64,000 nucleotides of DNA from Flavobacterium sp. 11 (lineage in GTDB: Bacteria > Bacteroidota > Bacteroidia > Flavobacteriales > Flavobacteriaceae): NCBI RefSeq assembly GCF_002754315.1, contig NZ_PEFE01000001.1:2852001-2916000 (forward strand), read 5' to 3'. The notes under the pieces are model-generated. The model ran no database searches. It had not been told where the DNA came from and worked only from the letters and a program-made list of their open reading frames with translations. The position numbers and the translations under genes were made by a program. The number at the start of each line of letters is the position of its first letter. Within the stretch, counting starts at the first letter, position 1. Below are positions 36,358 to 46,222 of the stretch, one piece after another.

Positions 36358-36385
36358 AAATTCTTTTTAAAGATTTTACATCAAT

Positions 36386-36425
36386 AAAACCCAATAGTAA
36401 ATGAATATACTATTGGGTTTTCTTT
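36386..36425 (+). terminator. his operon terminator
   Basis: AAACCCAATAGTA pairs with TACTATTGGGTTT around a short loop, followed by TCTTTT, 30 nt after the hisIE stop. Confidence 0.9.
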
Positions 36426-36479
36426 TATTTCAAATAGCAATCCACTATATTTACTATTATTTTAAAATAAGAGTACCAC

Positions 36480-37625
36480 ATGCAAGTGATGAATTTAGAT
36501 AATACCACATTGACACAAGAATCAAACGATCCAATCCTAAATACGGGACTATATATAATCCTTACAACTGACGAAGACGATGCAAGACCTGTTTATATTT
36601 CAGGGAATTTCAATAATTGGCGTACTCAGGACAAGGAGTTTATGATGGAGAAAATTGGAAATAACGTATACCATTACAAATTTTCGCATGATTTTGATTA
36701 TCCTGTCGAGCTTTTGTATAAATTTACTAAAGGGGATTGGAGTGAAGTTGAGATTGACAGCCACGGCAATCGTACCGAAAACCGTTCAACATTAGCACAT
36801 ACGGGCATTCAAAATGAACACGTAGCAAGATGGAGAAAAAACTGGTTGCCTTTTAAGCAGTCTTTTTTACCACAGGTTCAGTTAATTTCAGATGAATTTG
36901 AAATCCCGCAACTTAATAAAACCAGAAAAATTTGGGCCTTGTTGCCTCATGATTATGATAATTCAAGTGAAAGTTATCCCGTAATGTATTTGCAGGATGC
37001 CCAAAATTTATTCAATGAATCAGCCGAATTTGGTAATTGGGAAATTGATAAAAAACTGGCGGTTATGTCCGAGTATAAAATTGGAAAAATCATAATTATT
37101 GCCATAGAACACGCCAAAGAAGATCGAATAAAAGAATACAATGTTGGAAAAACAGTATTAGGAAAGGGACAAGGAAAAAAATACATCCGATTTGTAACTG
37201 ATTCCCTAAAACCATTTGTTGACAGCAATTTTAGAACAAAAAAAGAACGGGAATTTACAGGGATTGGTGGAAGCTCGATGGGAGGATTAGTCAGTATTTT
37301 TAGTGGATTAAGAAACCCGGAAGTATATGGTAAATTAATGATTTTTTCTCCATCGCTTTGGGTTGTTCCAGAATTGAAAATTAATCCCAAAAAAGCCAAT
37401 ACAGCCGATACCAAAATCTATTTGTATGGTGGTGGAGATGAGAGTAAAACAATGATTGAACATATAAAAAGTTTTAAAGAGAATCTGATTTCAAGCGAAT
37501 TTGTAAAAGACAAATCAAAGATTAATTTAAGCATTAACAGGCAAGGAAAACATAGTGAAACCTATTGGAGTGATGAATTTCCTAAAGCAATAGAATGGTT
37601 GTTTTTTAATACAAAAGAGTCGTAG
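36480..37625 (+). CDS. Esterase-family (PF00756-like) hydrolase with an N-terminal glycogen-binding-like E-set domain
   Basis: 381 residues, no signal peptide. Residues about 35-100 look like an E-set/CBM48 domain (VYISGNFNNW). The alpha/beta hydrolase part from about 130 has IGGSSMGGL (nucleophile Ser266) and a C-terminal His in GKHSETYW. Relatives cleave esters of sugars, siderophores or peptides. It precedes an M17 peptidase and an ATP-grasp gene on the same strand with gaps of 52 and 3 bp, so a joint pathway is likely. Start at 36480 or 36489. Confidence 0.8.
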   Translation: MQVMNLDNTTLTQESNDPILNTGLYIILTTDEDDARPVYISGNFNNWRTQDKEFMMEKIGNNVYHYKFSHDFDYPVELLYKFTKGDWSEVEIDSHGNRTENRSTLAHTGIQNEHVARWRKNWLPFKQSFLPQVQLISDEFEIPQLNKTRKIWALLPHDYDNSSESYPVMYLQDAQNLFNESAEFGNWEIDKKLAVMSEYKIGKIIIIAIEHAKEDRIKEYNVGKTVLGKGQGKKYIRFVTDSLKPFVDSNFRTKKEREFTGIGGSSMGGLVSIFSGLRNPEVYGKLMIFSPSLWVVPELKINPKKANTADTKIYLYGGGDESKTMIEHIKSFKENLISSEFVKDKSKINLSINRQGKHSETYWSDEFPKAIEWLFFNTKES

Positions 37626-37677
37626 AGCACTATTCATAGGGTCTTGAATTAATAGGTAGAAAAAAAGAAAAGAACAA

Positions 37678-39111
37678 ATGAAAACAAATACATTACAAAA
37701 CGTAGCTGATTTTTCAGGAACAATTTTGATTCCGGTTTTTGAAACGTATTCAAAAAGCATTGTTCCTATAACTTTTAATGGATTAGAAATAACATCAAAA
37801 GTTTTTTTTGGAAAAAAAGACACGCACTATTTAGCTGAAAAAAACAATAATGCGTATGTTTTTATTGGCTTAGGAAAAGAGATAGACTATAAATCATTGA
37901 AAACTATTTTTCGTCGTATTTCATCGAAACAAAAAGAAAATTTCAGTTCGAATGTTGCTTTAGTTATACCTGAACAATTCACTCAGGATCAAGTTGAAGC
38001 CGTAGTTTCTGGTTTGCTTTTAGGAACGTATGATTTAGGTCATTTCAAATCAGAAAAAAACGCACATCCTTTTTTGAGTGCTGATTTTACTTTAAATTTA
38101 GTATCCGAAAAAGATTATTTGGCTACAGCCAAAAAAGGAATTAAAATTGCCAAAGCACAATTAGCAACCTATAATTTGGTTGATTTACCACCCAACACGA
38201 TTAATCCTAAATATTTGGCCAATTGGGCTAAAGAAACAGGAGAAAAATATGGTTTTGACGTAGAAGTTTTAGGTCATGATGCAGCAAAAATAGTGGGATT
38301 GGGCGCTTTTTTGGCAGTTGGAAAAGGAAGTGAAAATGAACCACAGTTTATCATTATGAATTACACTCCTGCAGCCGATGTGGAACACCTAAAACATGTT
38401 GGGTTAGTGGGGAAAGGAATCACTTTTGATACTGGAGGATTGAATATAAAAACAGCTGGAATGCTTCATATGAAGTGCGATATGGCAGGTGGTGGTGCCG
38501 TTTTTGGGGCGATGCAATTGATTGCAGATTTGCAATTACCCGTAAAAGTGACTGCAATTGTTCCTTGTGCCGAAAATTCAGTTGATGCCAAATCATTTTT
38601 GCCAAGTGATGTAATTCACAGTTATAGCGGAAATTCGATAGAAATTATTGATACAGATGCTGAAGGACGACTCATTTTGGCGGATGGATTGTCATATTTA
38701 ATTAAAAATTTCAAACCAGAATATATTGTTGATATTGCCACGCTAACAGGAAGCAGTGTTAGTACTTTTGGGTATGAATGTGGTGCTTTGTTTACCAATA
38801 ATACCGAAATGGCTAAGAAGCTACAAGAAAACGGAGACGCAATTGGAGAGCGTTTGTGGCCTTTACCGCTTTGGGATGTTTATAAATCAGATATTGAGAG
38901 TGACATTGCCGATGTAAAAAATTATAGTGGAAAACCAGTTGCAGGAGCAATAAGTGCCGCTAAATTTTTAGAATATTTCACCCAAGAGCACAAAGCTTGG
39001 GCACATCTTGATGTTGCAGGTGTCGCATTTGGCGATGATGAGTTTGCTAAAAGTAAGCATGCTACAGGATATGGAGTTCATTTATTAACTAAATTCATTG
39101 AAAATTTATAA
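37678..39111 (+). CDS. M17 leucyl aminopeptidase family protein
   Basis: 477 residues, usual length. Dinuclear-metal peptidase with GKGITFDTGGLNIK (Lys and Asp ligands), MKCDMAGGGAV and the signature DTDAEGRLILADGL. Trims N-terminal residues from peptides in the cytoplasm. Its stop is 3 bp before the ATP-grasp gene, which may point to turnover or processing of the product of that ligase rather than general proteolysis. Confidence 0.92.
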   Translation: MKTNTLQNVADFSGTILIPVFETYSKSIVPITFNGLEITSKVFFGKKDTHYLAEKNNNAYVFIGLGKEIDYKSLKTIFRRISSKQKENFSSNVALVIPEQFTQDQVEAVVSGLLLGTYDLGHFKSEKNAHPFLSADFTLNLVSEKDYLATAKKGIKIAKAQLATYNLVDLPPNTINPKYLANWAKETGEKYGFDVEVLGHDAAKIVGLGAFLAVGKGSENEPQFIIMNYTPAADVEHLKHVGLVGKGITFDTGGLNIKTAGMLHMKCDMAGGGAVFGAMQLIADLQLPVKVTAIVPCAENSVDAKSFLPSDVIHSYSGNSIEIIDTDAEGRLILADGLSYLIKNFKPEYIVDIATLTGSSVSTFGYECGALFTNNTEMAKKLQENGDAIGERLWPLPLWDVYKSDIESDIADVKNYSGKPVAGAISAAKFLEYFTQEHKAWAHLDVAGVAFGDDEFAKSKHATGYGVHLLTKFIENL

Positions 39112-39114
39112 CGT

Positions 39115-40329
39115 ATGGAAAACTCTAAAACCTTCCTTTGTATTTCAAATTATTTCAAGGGTGCCGATTTTTTAATTAATTTAAAAAAGTTAGGCAACAA
39201 AGTCTATTTAGTGACAAGTGAAAAACTGAGAGACAAGCCATGGCCCCATCAACATATCGATGAGATTTTTTATATGGAAGGCCAAGATGTCGATTGGAAT
39301 TTAGAACATCTGCTGTTAGGTGTTGGTAATTTTATGAAGTCAACCAAAGTTGATGCCATTGTTGCCTTAGATGATTATGATGTCGAAAAGGCTACTTATC
39401 TAAGGGAAAACCTGCGCATTGACGGGATGGGACAAACAACGGGACGTTATTTTAGAGATAAACTGGCGATGAGAATGAGAGCCAAAAGTTGTGGAATTCC
39501 TATTCCGGCATTTTGTTCTTTATTTAATGATCATGACATCAATACTTTTGCAGACACGATTTCTGCTCCATGGGTTTTGAAACCACGTTCCGAAGCTTCA
39601 GCAACAGGAATTATAAAAATATATGACAAAGAGAGTTTGTGGATTCATATCAATGAAATGGGGAATAACAGATTCAAATATTTATTAGAACAATTCAAAC
39701 CTGGCGATGTGTATCATTGTGATAGTTTGATTTCAGAAAGTAAAGTAATTTTTAGTTTGACTTCAAAATATTTAGCCACTCCAATGGAAATTTCTCAAGG
39801 TGGAGGTGTTTTCCGTTCAGCTAATATTAAGTACAATTCAGAGGATGATAAAGCCATAAAAAAGTTAAATGAAGAAGTAATGAAAGGCTTCGGATTGAAA
39901 CATGGTGCCGCACATACTGAATTCATAAAAAGCAATGAAGATGGTCAAATTTATTTCTTGGAAACTTCTTCAAGAGTAGGAGGAGCGCATTTGGCCGAAA
40001 TGGTAACTGAAGCTTCCAATATTAATTTATGGAAAGAATGGGCTGCAATTGAAGACGCATTGGTTAAAGGAACTAAATACATTTTGCCAAAAGTAAAAAA
40101 AGAATATGCCGGTATCGTTTTGACATTATCAAAATTCCAGCATCCTAATTTATCGTCGTTTTCAGATCCGGAAATTTGTTTCAGAGTTCCGTTGGAATAT
40201 CATGCGGGACTTATTGTCAAATCAGATAATCAAGAAAGAGTTTTAGAATTGTTGGATGATTATGGTAATCGTTTAGCCAATGATTTTACTGCTGTAGTAG
40301 AACAAAGTAAAGTAACCAACTTGCATTAA
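39115..40329 (+). CDS. ATP-grasp ligase of unknown specificity
   Basis: 404 residues. Preceded by a Rossmann-like preATP-grasp region (LCISNYFKGADFLINLKKLG). The ATP-grasp core has WVLKPRSEASATGIIKI and the Mg/ATP signature FLETSSRVGGAHLAEM. Such enzymes join a carboxylate to an amine or thiol through an acyl-phosphate. It starts 3 bp after the M17 peptidase. Substrates unknown; I do not recognise it as a purine or cell-wall enzyme. Confidence 0.85.
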   Translation: MENSKTFLCISNYFKGADFLINLKKLGNKVYLVTSEKLRDKPWPHQHIDEIFYMEGQDVDWNLEHLLLGVGNFMKSTKVDAIVALDDYDVEKATYLRENLRIDGMGQTTGRYFRDKLAMRMRAKSCGIPIPAFCSLFNDHDINTFADTISAPWVLKPRSEASATGIIKIYDKESLWIHINEMGNNRFKYLLEQFKPGDVYHCDSLISESKVIFSLTSKYLATPMEISQGGGVFRSANIKYNSEDDKAIKKLNEEVMKGFGLKHGAAHTEFIKSNEDGQIYFLETSSRVGGAHLAEMVTEASNINLWKEWAAIEDALVKGTKYILPKVKKEYAGIVLTLSKFQHPNLSSFSDPEICFRVPLEYHAGLIVKSDNQERVLELLDDYGNRLANDFTAVVEQSKVTNLH

Positions 40330-40345
40330 ATGTTGTTACTGAACT

Positions 40346-40387
40346 AAAAAAAAGCAATTATTTCAAGAGAGATAGTTGCTTTTTTTA
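40346..40387 (+). terminator. Terminator after the ATP-grasp gene
   Basis: AAAAAGCAATTAT pairs imperfectly with GATAGTTGCTTTTT, followed by T. Confidence 0.75.
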
Positions 40388-40477
40388 TTTAAAGTTTGCT
40401 TAAACTAAAAGTATGTAGATTTTTATATCTTCGTCAAAATTCTCATAATAAAATAACGGTTTTCATCTCCTTCTCAC

Positions 40478-41524
40478 ATGAAAAAAACAATTCTGATTTT
40501 TTGCTTTTTAGGTTTAGTTAGCTGCAAAACGTATGATACAACCAGCTTGATTGAATCTGAAAAACCGGTTCAAAATGAATATTATACCATAGCTTTTGGT
40601 TCCTGCGATAACCAGAAAATTAAAAATGAACTTTGGTCGGCAATAAATAGCAATCATCCTTCAGTTTGGATTTGGGGAGGTGATAATGTGTATTCGGATA
40701 CTAAGGATATGGATTTTCTTAAAAGTAATTATGAAACTCAGAAACAAGATTCAGATTATCTCAAGTTCATTAAAGACAAAATTATATTAGGAACATGGGA
40801 TGATCATGATTATGGAGCGAATGACGGCGGTGAAGAATATCCTTTTAAAAGACAAAGTCAACAGTTATTACTGGATTTTTTAGATACGTCAAAGAATGCT
40901 CCTGAGCGAAAAAGAGATGGGGTTTATACTGCTAAAACTATTCTTGTAAATGGAAATAAAATAAAAGTTATTGTATTGGATTCTCGTTTTTTTAGAACGG
41001 CATTGACTAAAGCCACCGATTCAAAAAAACGGTTTCAACCCAATACATATGGTGAAGGAACCGTATTAGGAGAGGCACAATGGAAATGGCTTGAAAAAGA
41101 ACTTAAATCATCTGATGCCCAATTTAATGTGATTGTCAGCAGCATTCAATTTTTATCTGATAAACATGGTTTTGAAGCTTGGGGGAATTTCCCTCATGAA
41201 ATAGAAAAACTGGAGAAATTGATTGTTTCGACGAAAGCAAAAGGCACTTTTATAATCTCAGGAGATCGCCATATTGCCACTTTTTCTTCAAAAAATGTTG
41301 CGGGTTTATCTTATCCGTTAGTAGATTTTACCTCGAGTGGATTGACACATACTTACGCTTCTTTTTCCGGTGAGGAAAATCCTTATGTGAAAGGGGAAGT
41401 GGTTAAAGAGTTGAACTTTGGACTATTAAAATTTGATTTTAAAAACAATAAAGTCATAATGGAAATTCGTGGAAAGGAAAATAAATTTATTCAAGAATAT
41501 GTTCAATCCTATCCTAAAAAATAA
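40478..41524 (+). CDS. PhoD-like alkaline phosphatase family lipoprotein
   Basis: 348 residues; lipobox LVSC near residue 18 marks a lipoprotein. Metallophosphatase motifs of the PhoD family: AFGSCDNQ, IWGGDNVYSD (metal Asp), TWDDHDYGANDGG, VLDSRFFR and ISGDRHIATF. Probably releases phosphate from diesters or monoesters outside the inner membrane. Monocistronic. Confidence 0.85.
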   Translation: MKKTILIFCFLGLVSCKTYDTTSLIESEKPVQNEYYTIAFGSCDNQKIKNELWSAINSNHPSVWIWGGDNVYSDTKDMDFLKSNYETQKQDSDYLKFIKDKIILGTWDDHDYGANDGGEEYPFKRQSQQLLLDFLDTSKNAPERKRDGVYTAKTILVNGNKIKVIVLDSRFFRTALTKATDSKKRFQPNTYGEGTVLGEAQWKWLEKELKSSDAQFNVIVSSIQFLSDKHGFEAWGNFPHEIEKLEKLIVSTKAKGTFIISGDRHIATFSSKNVAGLSYPLVDFTSSGLTHTYASFSGEENPYVKGEVVKELNFGLLKFDFKNNKVIMEIRGKENKFIQEYVQSYPKK

Positions 41525-41560
41525 TTTTTTTAGGTACTATATTTATAAAATTATAAAGTT

Positions 41561-41568
41561 TATTTTTG
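41561..41568 (+). promoter_or_regulatory. -7 box of M1 peptidase gene
   Basis: TATTTTTG matches TAnnTTTG, 17 nt before the ATG at 41585. Confidence 0.65.
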
Positions 41569-41584
41569 TTCAAAATGATTAATT

Positions 41585-43240
41585 ATGAAAAAACAGTTTA
41601 GTATTATTTTTATTTCGTTTCTATTTTTTAACGGTATAAATGCACAAGGTTTACTAAATAAATCAGAGCAAAAATTCACGAGACAAGACACTTTGCGCGG
41701 AAGTATCACAAAAGAAAGAGCGTGGTGGGATGTAAAATATTATCATCTCAATATTAAAGTAAATCCAGCAGACAGTACTATTACGGGTTCAAATACAATA
41801 AAATATCAAGTTGTACAGGAATACAATAGCATGCAAATTGACTTACAAAATCCTATGGAAATTAATAAAGTCATTCAGGATGGAAAAGTTTTAAAATATA
41901 AAAGAGAAGGAAATGCATTTTTTATTGAATTAATTGCTCCTCAAACAAAAGGTGCACTAAAAGAAATTACCATATTTTATGGCGGAAAACCAAAAGTAGC
42001 CGTAAATCCACCTTGGGATGGAGGTATAACTTGGAAAAAAGACAGTAATGGAAATCCTTTTATTGCTTCTTCTTGTCAAGGATTGGGTGCAAGTGTTTGG
42101 TGGCCAAACAAAGATCATATGTATGATGAAGTGGATAATATGCTGATTAGTGTAAATGTTCCGAAAAATTTGACGGATGTTTCCAATGGACGTTTACTAA
42201 GTGTAAAGCAATTAAAAGATGGAACAAAAACCTATAATTGGTATGTATCAAATCCAATCAATAATTATGGTGTAAATATAAATATTGGCGATTATGTTTC
42301 GTTTTCGGAAAAATATAAAGGAGAAAAAGGCGATTTAGATTGCAGTTATTATGTTTTGAGAGACAATTTGGCGAAAGCCAAAAAACAATTTCAAGATGTT
42401 CCAAAAATGCTAAAAGCTTTTGAACATTGGTTTGGACCGTATCCATTTTATGAAGACAGTTACAAATTGGTTGAAGCTCCTTATTTAGGAATGGAACATC
42501 AAAGTAGCGTAACATATGGGAATGGTTTTCAAAACGGATATCGTGGTAGGGATTTAAGCGGAACGGGTTGGGGATTAAAATTTGATTTTATTATTATTCA
42601 TGAATCTGGGCATGAGTGGTTTGCAAATAATATCACGTATAAAGATATTGCTGATATGTGGATTCACGAGAGTTTTACAAACTATTCAGAAAGTCTTTTT
42701 GTAGAATATTACTATGGAAAAGAAGCTGGATTTGAATATGTTCTGGGAACCAGAAAAGGAATAAAAAATGACAAACCAATTATAGGAAATTATGATGTAA
42801 ACAACGAAGGTTCTGGTGATATGTATCCAAAAGGAGGGAATATGTTGCATACTTTACGCCAAATTGTAAATGATGATGAAAAATGGAGAGGCATTTTAAG
42901 AGGCTTAAACAGTACTTTTTATCACCAAACTGTTACTACAAAACAAATTGAAGATTATTTAAGTCAGCAAGTTGGAATCGATTTATCAACAGTTTTCAAT
43001 CAGTATTTAAGAGATACCAGAATTCCAACATTAGAATATTTTTTTAAGGATAATCAAGCAGGTTATCGCTGGACAAATTGCGTTCCGGGTTTTAATATGC
43101 CCGTGAAAGTAACGCTAAATGGAAAAGAAGAATTACTGCAACCAGAAACAGAATGGAAGAGTATTCCAGTAATTTCTAAAAATTCAAAACTGGAAATAGA
43201 TAAGAATTTTTATGTCGCCAGTTTTAATATTACCGAGTAA
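41585..43240 (+). CDS. Secreted M1-family metallopeptidase
   Basis: 551 residues with signal peptide (FLFFNGINAQ). Zinc site HESGHEWFANN with the downstream Glu in WIHESFTNYSE; the exopeptidase motif appears as YLGMEHQS instead of GAMEN. N-terminal beta-sandwich about 50-240. Shorter than classical aminopeptidase N because the C-terminal helical domain is missing. Likely a periplasmic or surface aminopeptidase. Confidence 0.9.
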   Translation: MKKQFSIIFISFLFFNGINAQGLLNKSEQKFTRQDTLRGSITKERAWWDVKYYHLNIKVNPADSTITGSNTIKYQVVQEYNSMQIDLQNPMEINKVIQDGKVLKYKREGNAFFIELIAPQTKGALKEITIFYGGKPKVAVNPPWDGGITWKKDSNGNPFIASSCQGLGASVWWPNKDHMYDEVDNMLISVNVPKNLTDVSNGRLLSVKQLKDGTKTYNWYVSNPINNYGVNINIGDYVSFSEKYKGEKGDLDCSYYVLRDNLAKAKKQFQDVPKMLKAFEHWFGPYPFYEDSYKLVEAPYLGMEHQSSVTYGNGFQNGYRGRDLSGTGWGLKFDFIIIHESGHEWFANNITYKDIADMWIHESFTNYSESLFVEYYYGKEAGFEYVLGTRKGIKNDKPIIGNYDVNNEGSGDMYPKGGNMLHTLRQIVNDDEKWRGILRGLNSTFYHQTVTTKQIEDYLSQQVGIDLSTVFNQYLRDTRIPTLEYFFKDNQAGYRWTNCVPGFNMPVKVTLNGKEELLQPETEWKSIPVISKNSKLEIDKNFYVASFNITE

Positions 43241-43244
43241 ATCC

Positions 43245-43285
43245 AAAAGGTGTGTTTCTAAAATTTAGGAAACACACCTTTTTTT
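43245..43285. terminator. Bidirectional terminator between convergent genes
   Basis: AAAAGGTGTGTTTC pairs with GGAAACACACCTTTT, flanked by A and T runs. Confidence 0.9.
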
Positions 43286-44120
43286 ATCTTTTCTTAAACT
43301 GTATAGGATTTTCTCCCACCACTTTTTTGAAGATTCTATTAAAGTACGACAGGCTTTCAAATCCACATTCAAAGCACGTTTCGGTTACGTTTTTATCACT
43401 TTTTAAAAGTCTTTTAGCTTGTTCAATTCGATATTGATTTAAAAATTCAGTAAATGTTAATCGCGTCATTTTTTTAAAATAACGACAAAAAGCCGCTTTA
43501 GATAAATGAGTTAAATGGGAGATTTCTTCAATAGAAACAGCCCTTTGGTAGTTTTCTTCTATAAATTTATAGACGACTTTTAATCGCAATTGTTCTTTAT
43601 TATTATATAAATTTTCAAATGGTTTATTGTGCAAAAAAGTCATTTCATTTGATATTGATAAAATCTGAAATAATGACAGCACTTCAATAAATTGTTCGAA
43701 ATGTGATAAAAGATGAATTTTTTGAAGCCTTTTACCAATTTTATCTTTTACAGCTCCATGAAAACAAATCACCTTTTTTGAGTTCTCAAATAATTGATAA
43801 ATAGAAGCTAATTCAGGAGTTGTTATAAAGTCATTTTTGAAAAAGTCTTCTTTAATCTGTAAAACTACTTTTTCATATTCAGTTTTAATTCCATAATCAA
43901 AATTTAAATGTGGAATATTGGAACCTATAAAAACCAAATCGCTTCCCTCAAAATTGCCAATATGATCGCCTACGCGTCGTGTTCCATTTGGCGCAACAAT
44001 GAAAGTTAATTCAAATTCAGGATGAAAATGCCAATAATAAAAATCATTCAATTTTGGATTTACCAATATTCTGAATGAACTCCCTGCTAATCTTTTTATA
44101 TCCTCAAAAACTATTTTCAT
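43284..44120 (-). CDS. AraC-family transcriptional regulator with N-terminal cupin
   Basis: 278 residues. N-terminal cupin-like sensing domain (HFHPEFELTFIV, then GSNIPHLNFDYG) and a C-terminal double helix-turn-helix (SIEEISHLTHLSKAAFCRYFKKMT, then ETCFECGFESLSYFNRIFKKVVGENPIQFKK). The cupin probably binds a sugar-like ligand. It is divergent from the dioxygenase-like gene and next to the 3-keto-sugar operon, so it is a good candidate regulator for both. Confidence 0.9.
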   Translation of the reverse strand: MKIVFEDIKRLAGSSFRILVNPKLNDFYYWHFHPEFELTFIVAPNGTRRVGDHIGNFEGSDLVFIGSNIPHLNFDYGIKTEYEKVVLQIKEDFFKNDFITTPELASIYQLFENSKKVICFHGAVKDKIGKRLQKIHLLSHFEQFIEVLSLFQILSISNEMTFLHNKPFENLYNNKEQLRLKVVYKFIEENYQRAVSIEEISHLTHLSKAAFCRYFKKMTRLTFTEFLNQYRIEQAKRLLKSDKNVTETCFECGFESLSYFNRIFKKVVGENPIQFKKR

Positions 44121-44185
44121 ATCTCGTTAGCTAAATAATTGCTCAATATAATACATATACTTCTTTAAAGTTAATAAAAAAATCA

Positions 44186-44197
44186 ATATTGTACAAA
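44186..44197. promoter_or_regulatory. Palindrome in the AraC/dioxygenase divergent region
   Basis: TTGTACAA is a perfect 8-bp palindrome near the middle of the 155-bp divergent region, a possible operator. No experimental counterpart is known to me. Confidence 0.3.
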
Positions 44198-44238
44198 TAG
44201 CAGTAAATTTTGTGGAAGTAATTAGTATTCTCTTTTTC

Positions 44239-44246
44239 TAATTTTG
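44239..44246 (+). promoter_or_regulatory. -7 box of dioxygenase-like gene
   Basis: TAATTTTG matches TAnnTTTG, about 30 nt before the ATG at 44276. Confidence 0.6.
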
Positions 44247-44275
44247 AAATAGTTATAACACTAAAATATAAGACT

Positions 44276-45271
44276 ATGGAAAAGAATAATCAATCAATGA
44301 CACCAACTATGGTTCCCACAATGGCACAAAATAATGCTCATAAAGATATTCCGGGAAATCCATCTACTGCAAAATCCAGCACAACAAAACTAAATGATCG
44401 TTCTAATGGCAAACCGTTACGTTTACTTACTGAAGACGACTGGAAGTTTTGGATTGAAAACGGTTACATTGTCATAAAAAATGCTATCCCGAAAGAAAAC
44501 GCTAAAAAAATGGCTGATTTTCTATGGGAATTTGAAGAGAAAAATCAAAATGATCCAGAAACTTGGTATGCTCCGCCAAGAGCCGAAATGCAAATGAAAG
44601 AACTTACCAATAGCGGTATGGTTGAAGTTTACAATCATCAATATCAATGGGATAACCGACAAATGGAAAAAGTATATGATGCGTTTGTAGATATTTGGGG
44701 AACCGAGAAATTATGGGTTACTATTGACCGAGCGAATTTGAATTTACCAGTTCGTCCAGGTTTTGATTTCAAAGGATTTATCCATTGGGATTATGATCCG
44801 GAGACAAAACCTCAAAACGTACAAGGGGTTCTTGCTTTGGCTGACCAAATGGATGAAAATATGGGAGGATTTCAATGTATACCTGATTTATATCGAAATT
44901 ATGATACTTGGAAACTGACGCAACCTGAAGATAGGAACCGTTTTAAACCAGATGTTACCGGACTTGAAGATAAATTTGTAAAAGTAAAAATGGAAGCTGG
45001 TGATTTATTAATTTTTAATAGCACGCAACCGCATGGGATTCGCCCAAATATTACAAAAGATAAAGTAAGAATTGCACAATATATTTCTATGATGCCAGCT
45101 GAAGAGGATAATGAAGAATTGCGTCAATGGAGAGTTAATTCTTGGGAAAATCGCATTGCGCCTGAAGGATATGCGTTTCCTGGAGATCCTCGAAAATGGG
45201 AACAAACCAAATATAAAACTGCAGAATTGAGTGATTTAGGAAAAAAATTATTGGGAGTAGAGAAGTGGTAA
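44276..45271 (+). CDS. Phytanoyl-CoA dioxygenase (PhyH)-family protein
   Basis: 331 residues. Fe(II)/2-oxoglutarate oxygenase fold with the HxD pair in GFIHWDYDPE and the distal His in TQPHGIRPN, whose Arg would bind 2-oxoglutarate. The first 45 residues are polar and Thr/Pro/Asn-rich. Substrate unknown; PhyH relatives in Bacteroidetes often lie next to sugar-oxidation operons like the one that follows, convergent to it. Confidence 0.85.
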   Translation: MEKNNQSMTPTMVPTMAQNNAHKDIPGNPSTAKSSTTKLNDRSNGKPLRLLTEDDWKFWIENGYIVIKNAIPKENAKKMADFLWEFEEKNQNDPETWYAPPRAEMQMKELTNSGMVEVYNHQYQWDNRQMEKVYDAFVDIWGTEKLWVTIDRANLNLPVRPGFDFKGFIHWDYDPETKPQNVQGVLALADQMDENMGGFQCIPDLYRNYDTWKLTQPEDRNRFKPDVTGLEDKFVKVKMEAGDLLIFNSTQPHGIRPNITKDKVRIAQYISMMPAEEDNEELRQWRVNSWENRIAPEGYAFPGDPRKWEQTKYKTAELSDLGKKLLGVEKW

Positions 45272-45272
45272 C

Positions 45273-45306
45273 AAAAAAAGGGATACAATAAGTATCCCTT
45301 TTTTAT
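45273..45306. terminator. Bidirectional terminator
   Basis: AAAAAAGGGATAC pairs with GTATCCCTTTTTT around AATAA, between the convergent dioxygenase gene and the end of the sugar operon. Confidence 0.9.
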
Positions 45307-45327
45307 ATTTATTATTTTTTAAAACAT

Positions 45328-46203
45328 TTAGATTAAATTCTTCTTAATGTAATTAAAACTTGTTACTGCGGATTCTATCGGATTCGGTTTGTAGTTTGAT
45401 TCGTGCTCTAAAAAGAAACGTTTCATTCCGGAAAGTTCAGCTTGAGCAAAAATCGATTTGAAATCAATTGCTCCAGTTCCTATTTCGGCATTCCAATCAG
45501 GATTTACTTTATCCATATCTTTTACGTGCCACATAGTGAAGCGTCCAGGATATTTTTTGAATAATTGCAACGGATCATTTCCAGAACGAACAACCCAGTA
45601 TAAATCCATTTCAAAATCAACTAAGTTTTTATCCGTTTCATTTAATAAAATCTCATATCCATTCGTTGCTCCGAATTTTGTAAATTCAAAGTCATGATTA
45701 TGATAGGCTAATTTTAAACCTCCGGCTTTACAAAGTTCTCCAACTTTATTTATTTGTGAAGCTAGTTTTTTATAGGCATCACCAGTTGTTCCTCTCAATT
45801 CTGAAATTATATAGGGAACAGTTACATATTCACTTCCTAAATGATTTGCTGTTTCGATATATGATTTTACAAGATCAGTAGTACCATCTTTAATCATAGA
45901 GTTAAAATCGAAATGATTACTTGTGGCTTTCAAACCATTATCATCAAGTATCGATTTAAAATCATGTACAGAAGTTCCAAAAAAGCCTTTGTCTACTGAA
46001 TAACCAAAAGTTTCCACTTCTGTAAATCCAGCTTTTCCTACTTGGGATAAAACTCCTTTGACATCCTTTGGTAAAGTATCACGTAATGTCCATAATTGAA
46101 TTCCGATGGCTCTTTTTTTAGAGTCAAAAGCAAATGTAGGAGCAATGGCTAATGCGCCTAATGCTAAACCAGCATTAATTAAAAATTCTCTTCTTTTTAT
46201 CAT
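45328..46203 (-). CDS. Exported sugar phosphate isomerase/epimerase-like TIM-barrel protein
   Basis: 291 residues. The twin-arginine-like signal IKRREFLINAGLALGALAIAP places it in the periplasm. AP-endonuclease-2/xylose-isomerase-like barrel with LAYHNHDFEF, VDFEMDLYWVV, MWHVKDMD and FLEHESNYKPNP providing metal ligands. In the 3-keto-sugar context it may be an isomerase, epimerase or lyase acting on oxidised glycosides. Last gene of the operon. Confidence 0.85.
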   Translation of the reverse strand: MIKRREFLINAGLALGALAIAPTFAFDSKKRAIGIQLWTLRDTLPKDVKGVLSQVGKAGFTEVETFGYSVDKGFFGTSVHDFKSILDDNGLKATSNHFDFNSMIKDGTTDLVKSYIETANHLGSEYVTVPYIISELRGTTGDAYKKLASQINKVGELCKAGGLKLAYHNHDFEFTKFGATNGYEILLNETDKNLVDFEMDLYWVVRSGNDPLQLFKKYPGRFTMWHVKDMDKVNPDWNAEIGTGAIDFKSIFAQAELSGMKRFFLEHESNYKPNPIESAVTSFNYIKKNLI

Positions 46204-46222
46204 GGGTTATTTTTTAGATTAG

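Noticed and set aside
43252..43437. Plus-strand ORF opposite the AraC gene
   Set aside because: It lies over the terminator and antisense to the conserved helix-turn-helix of the regulator.
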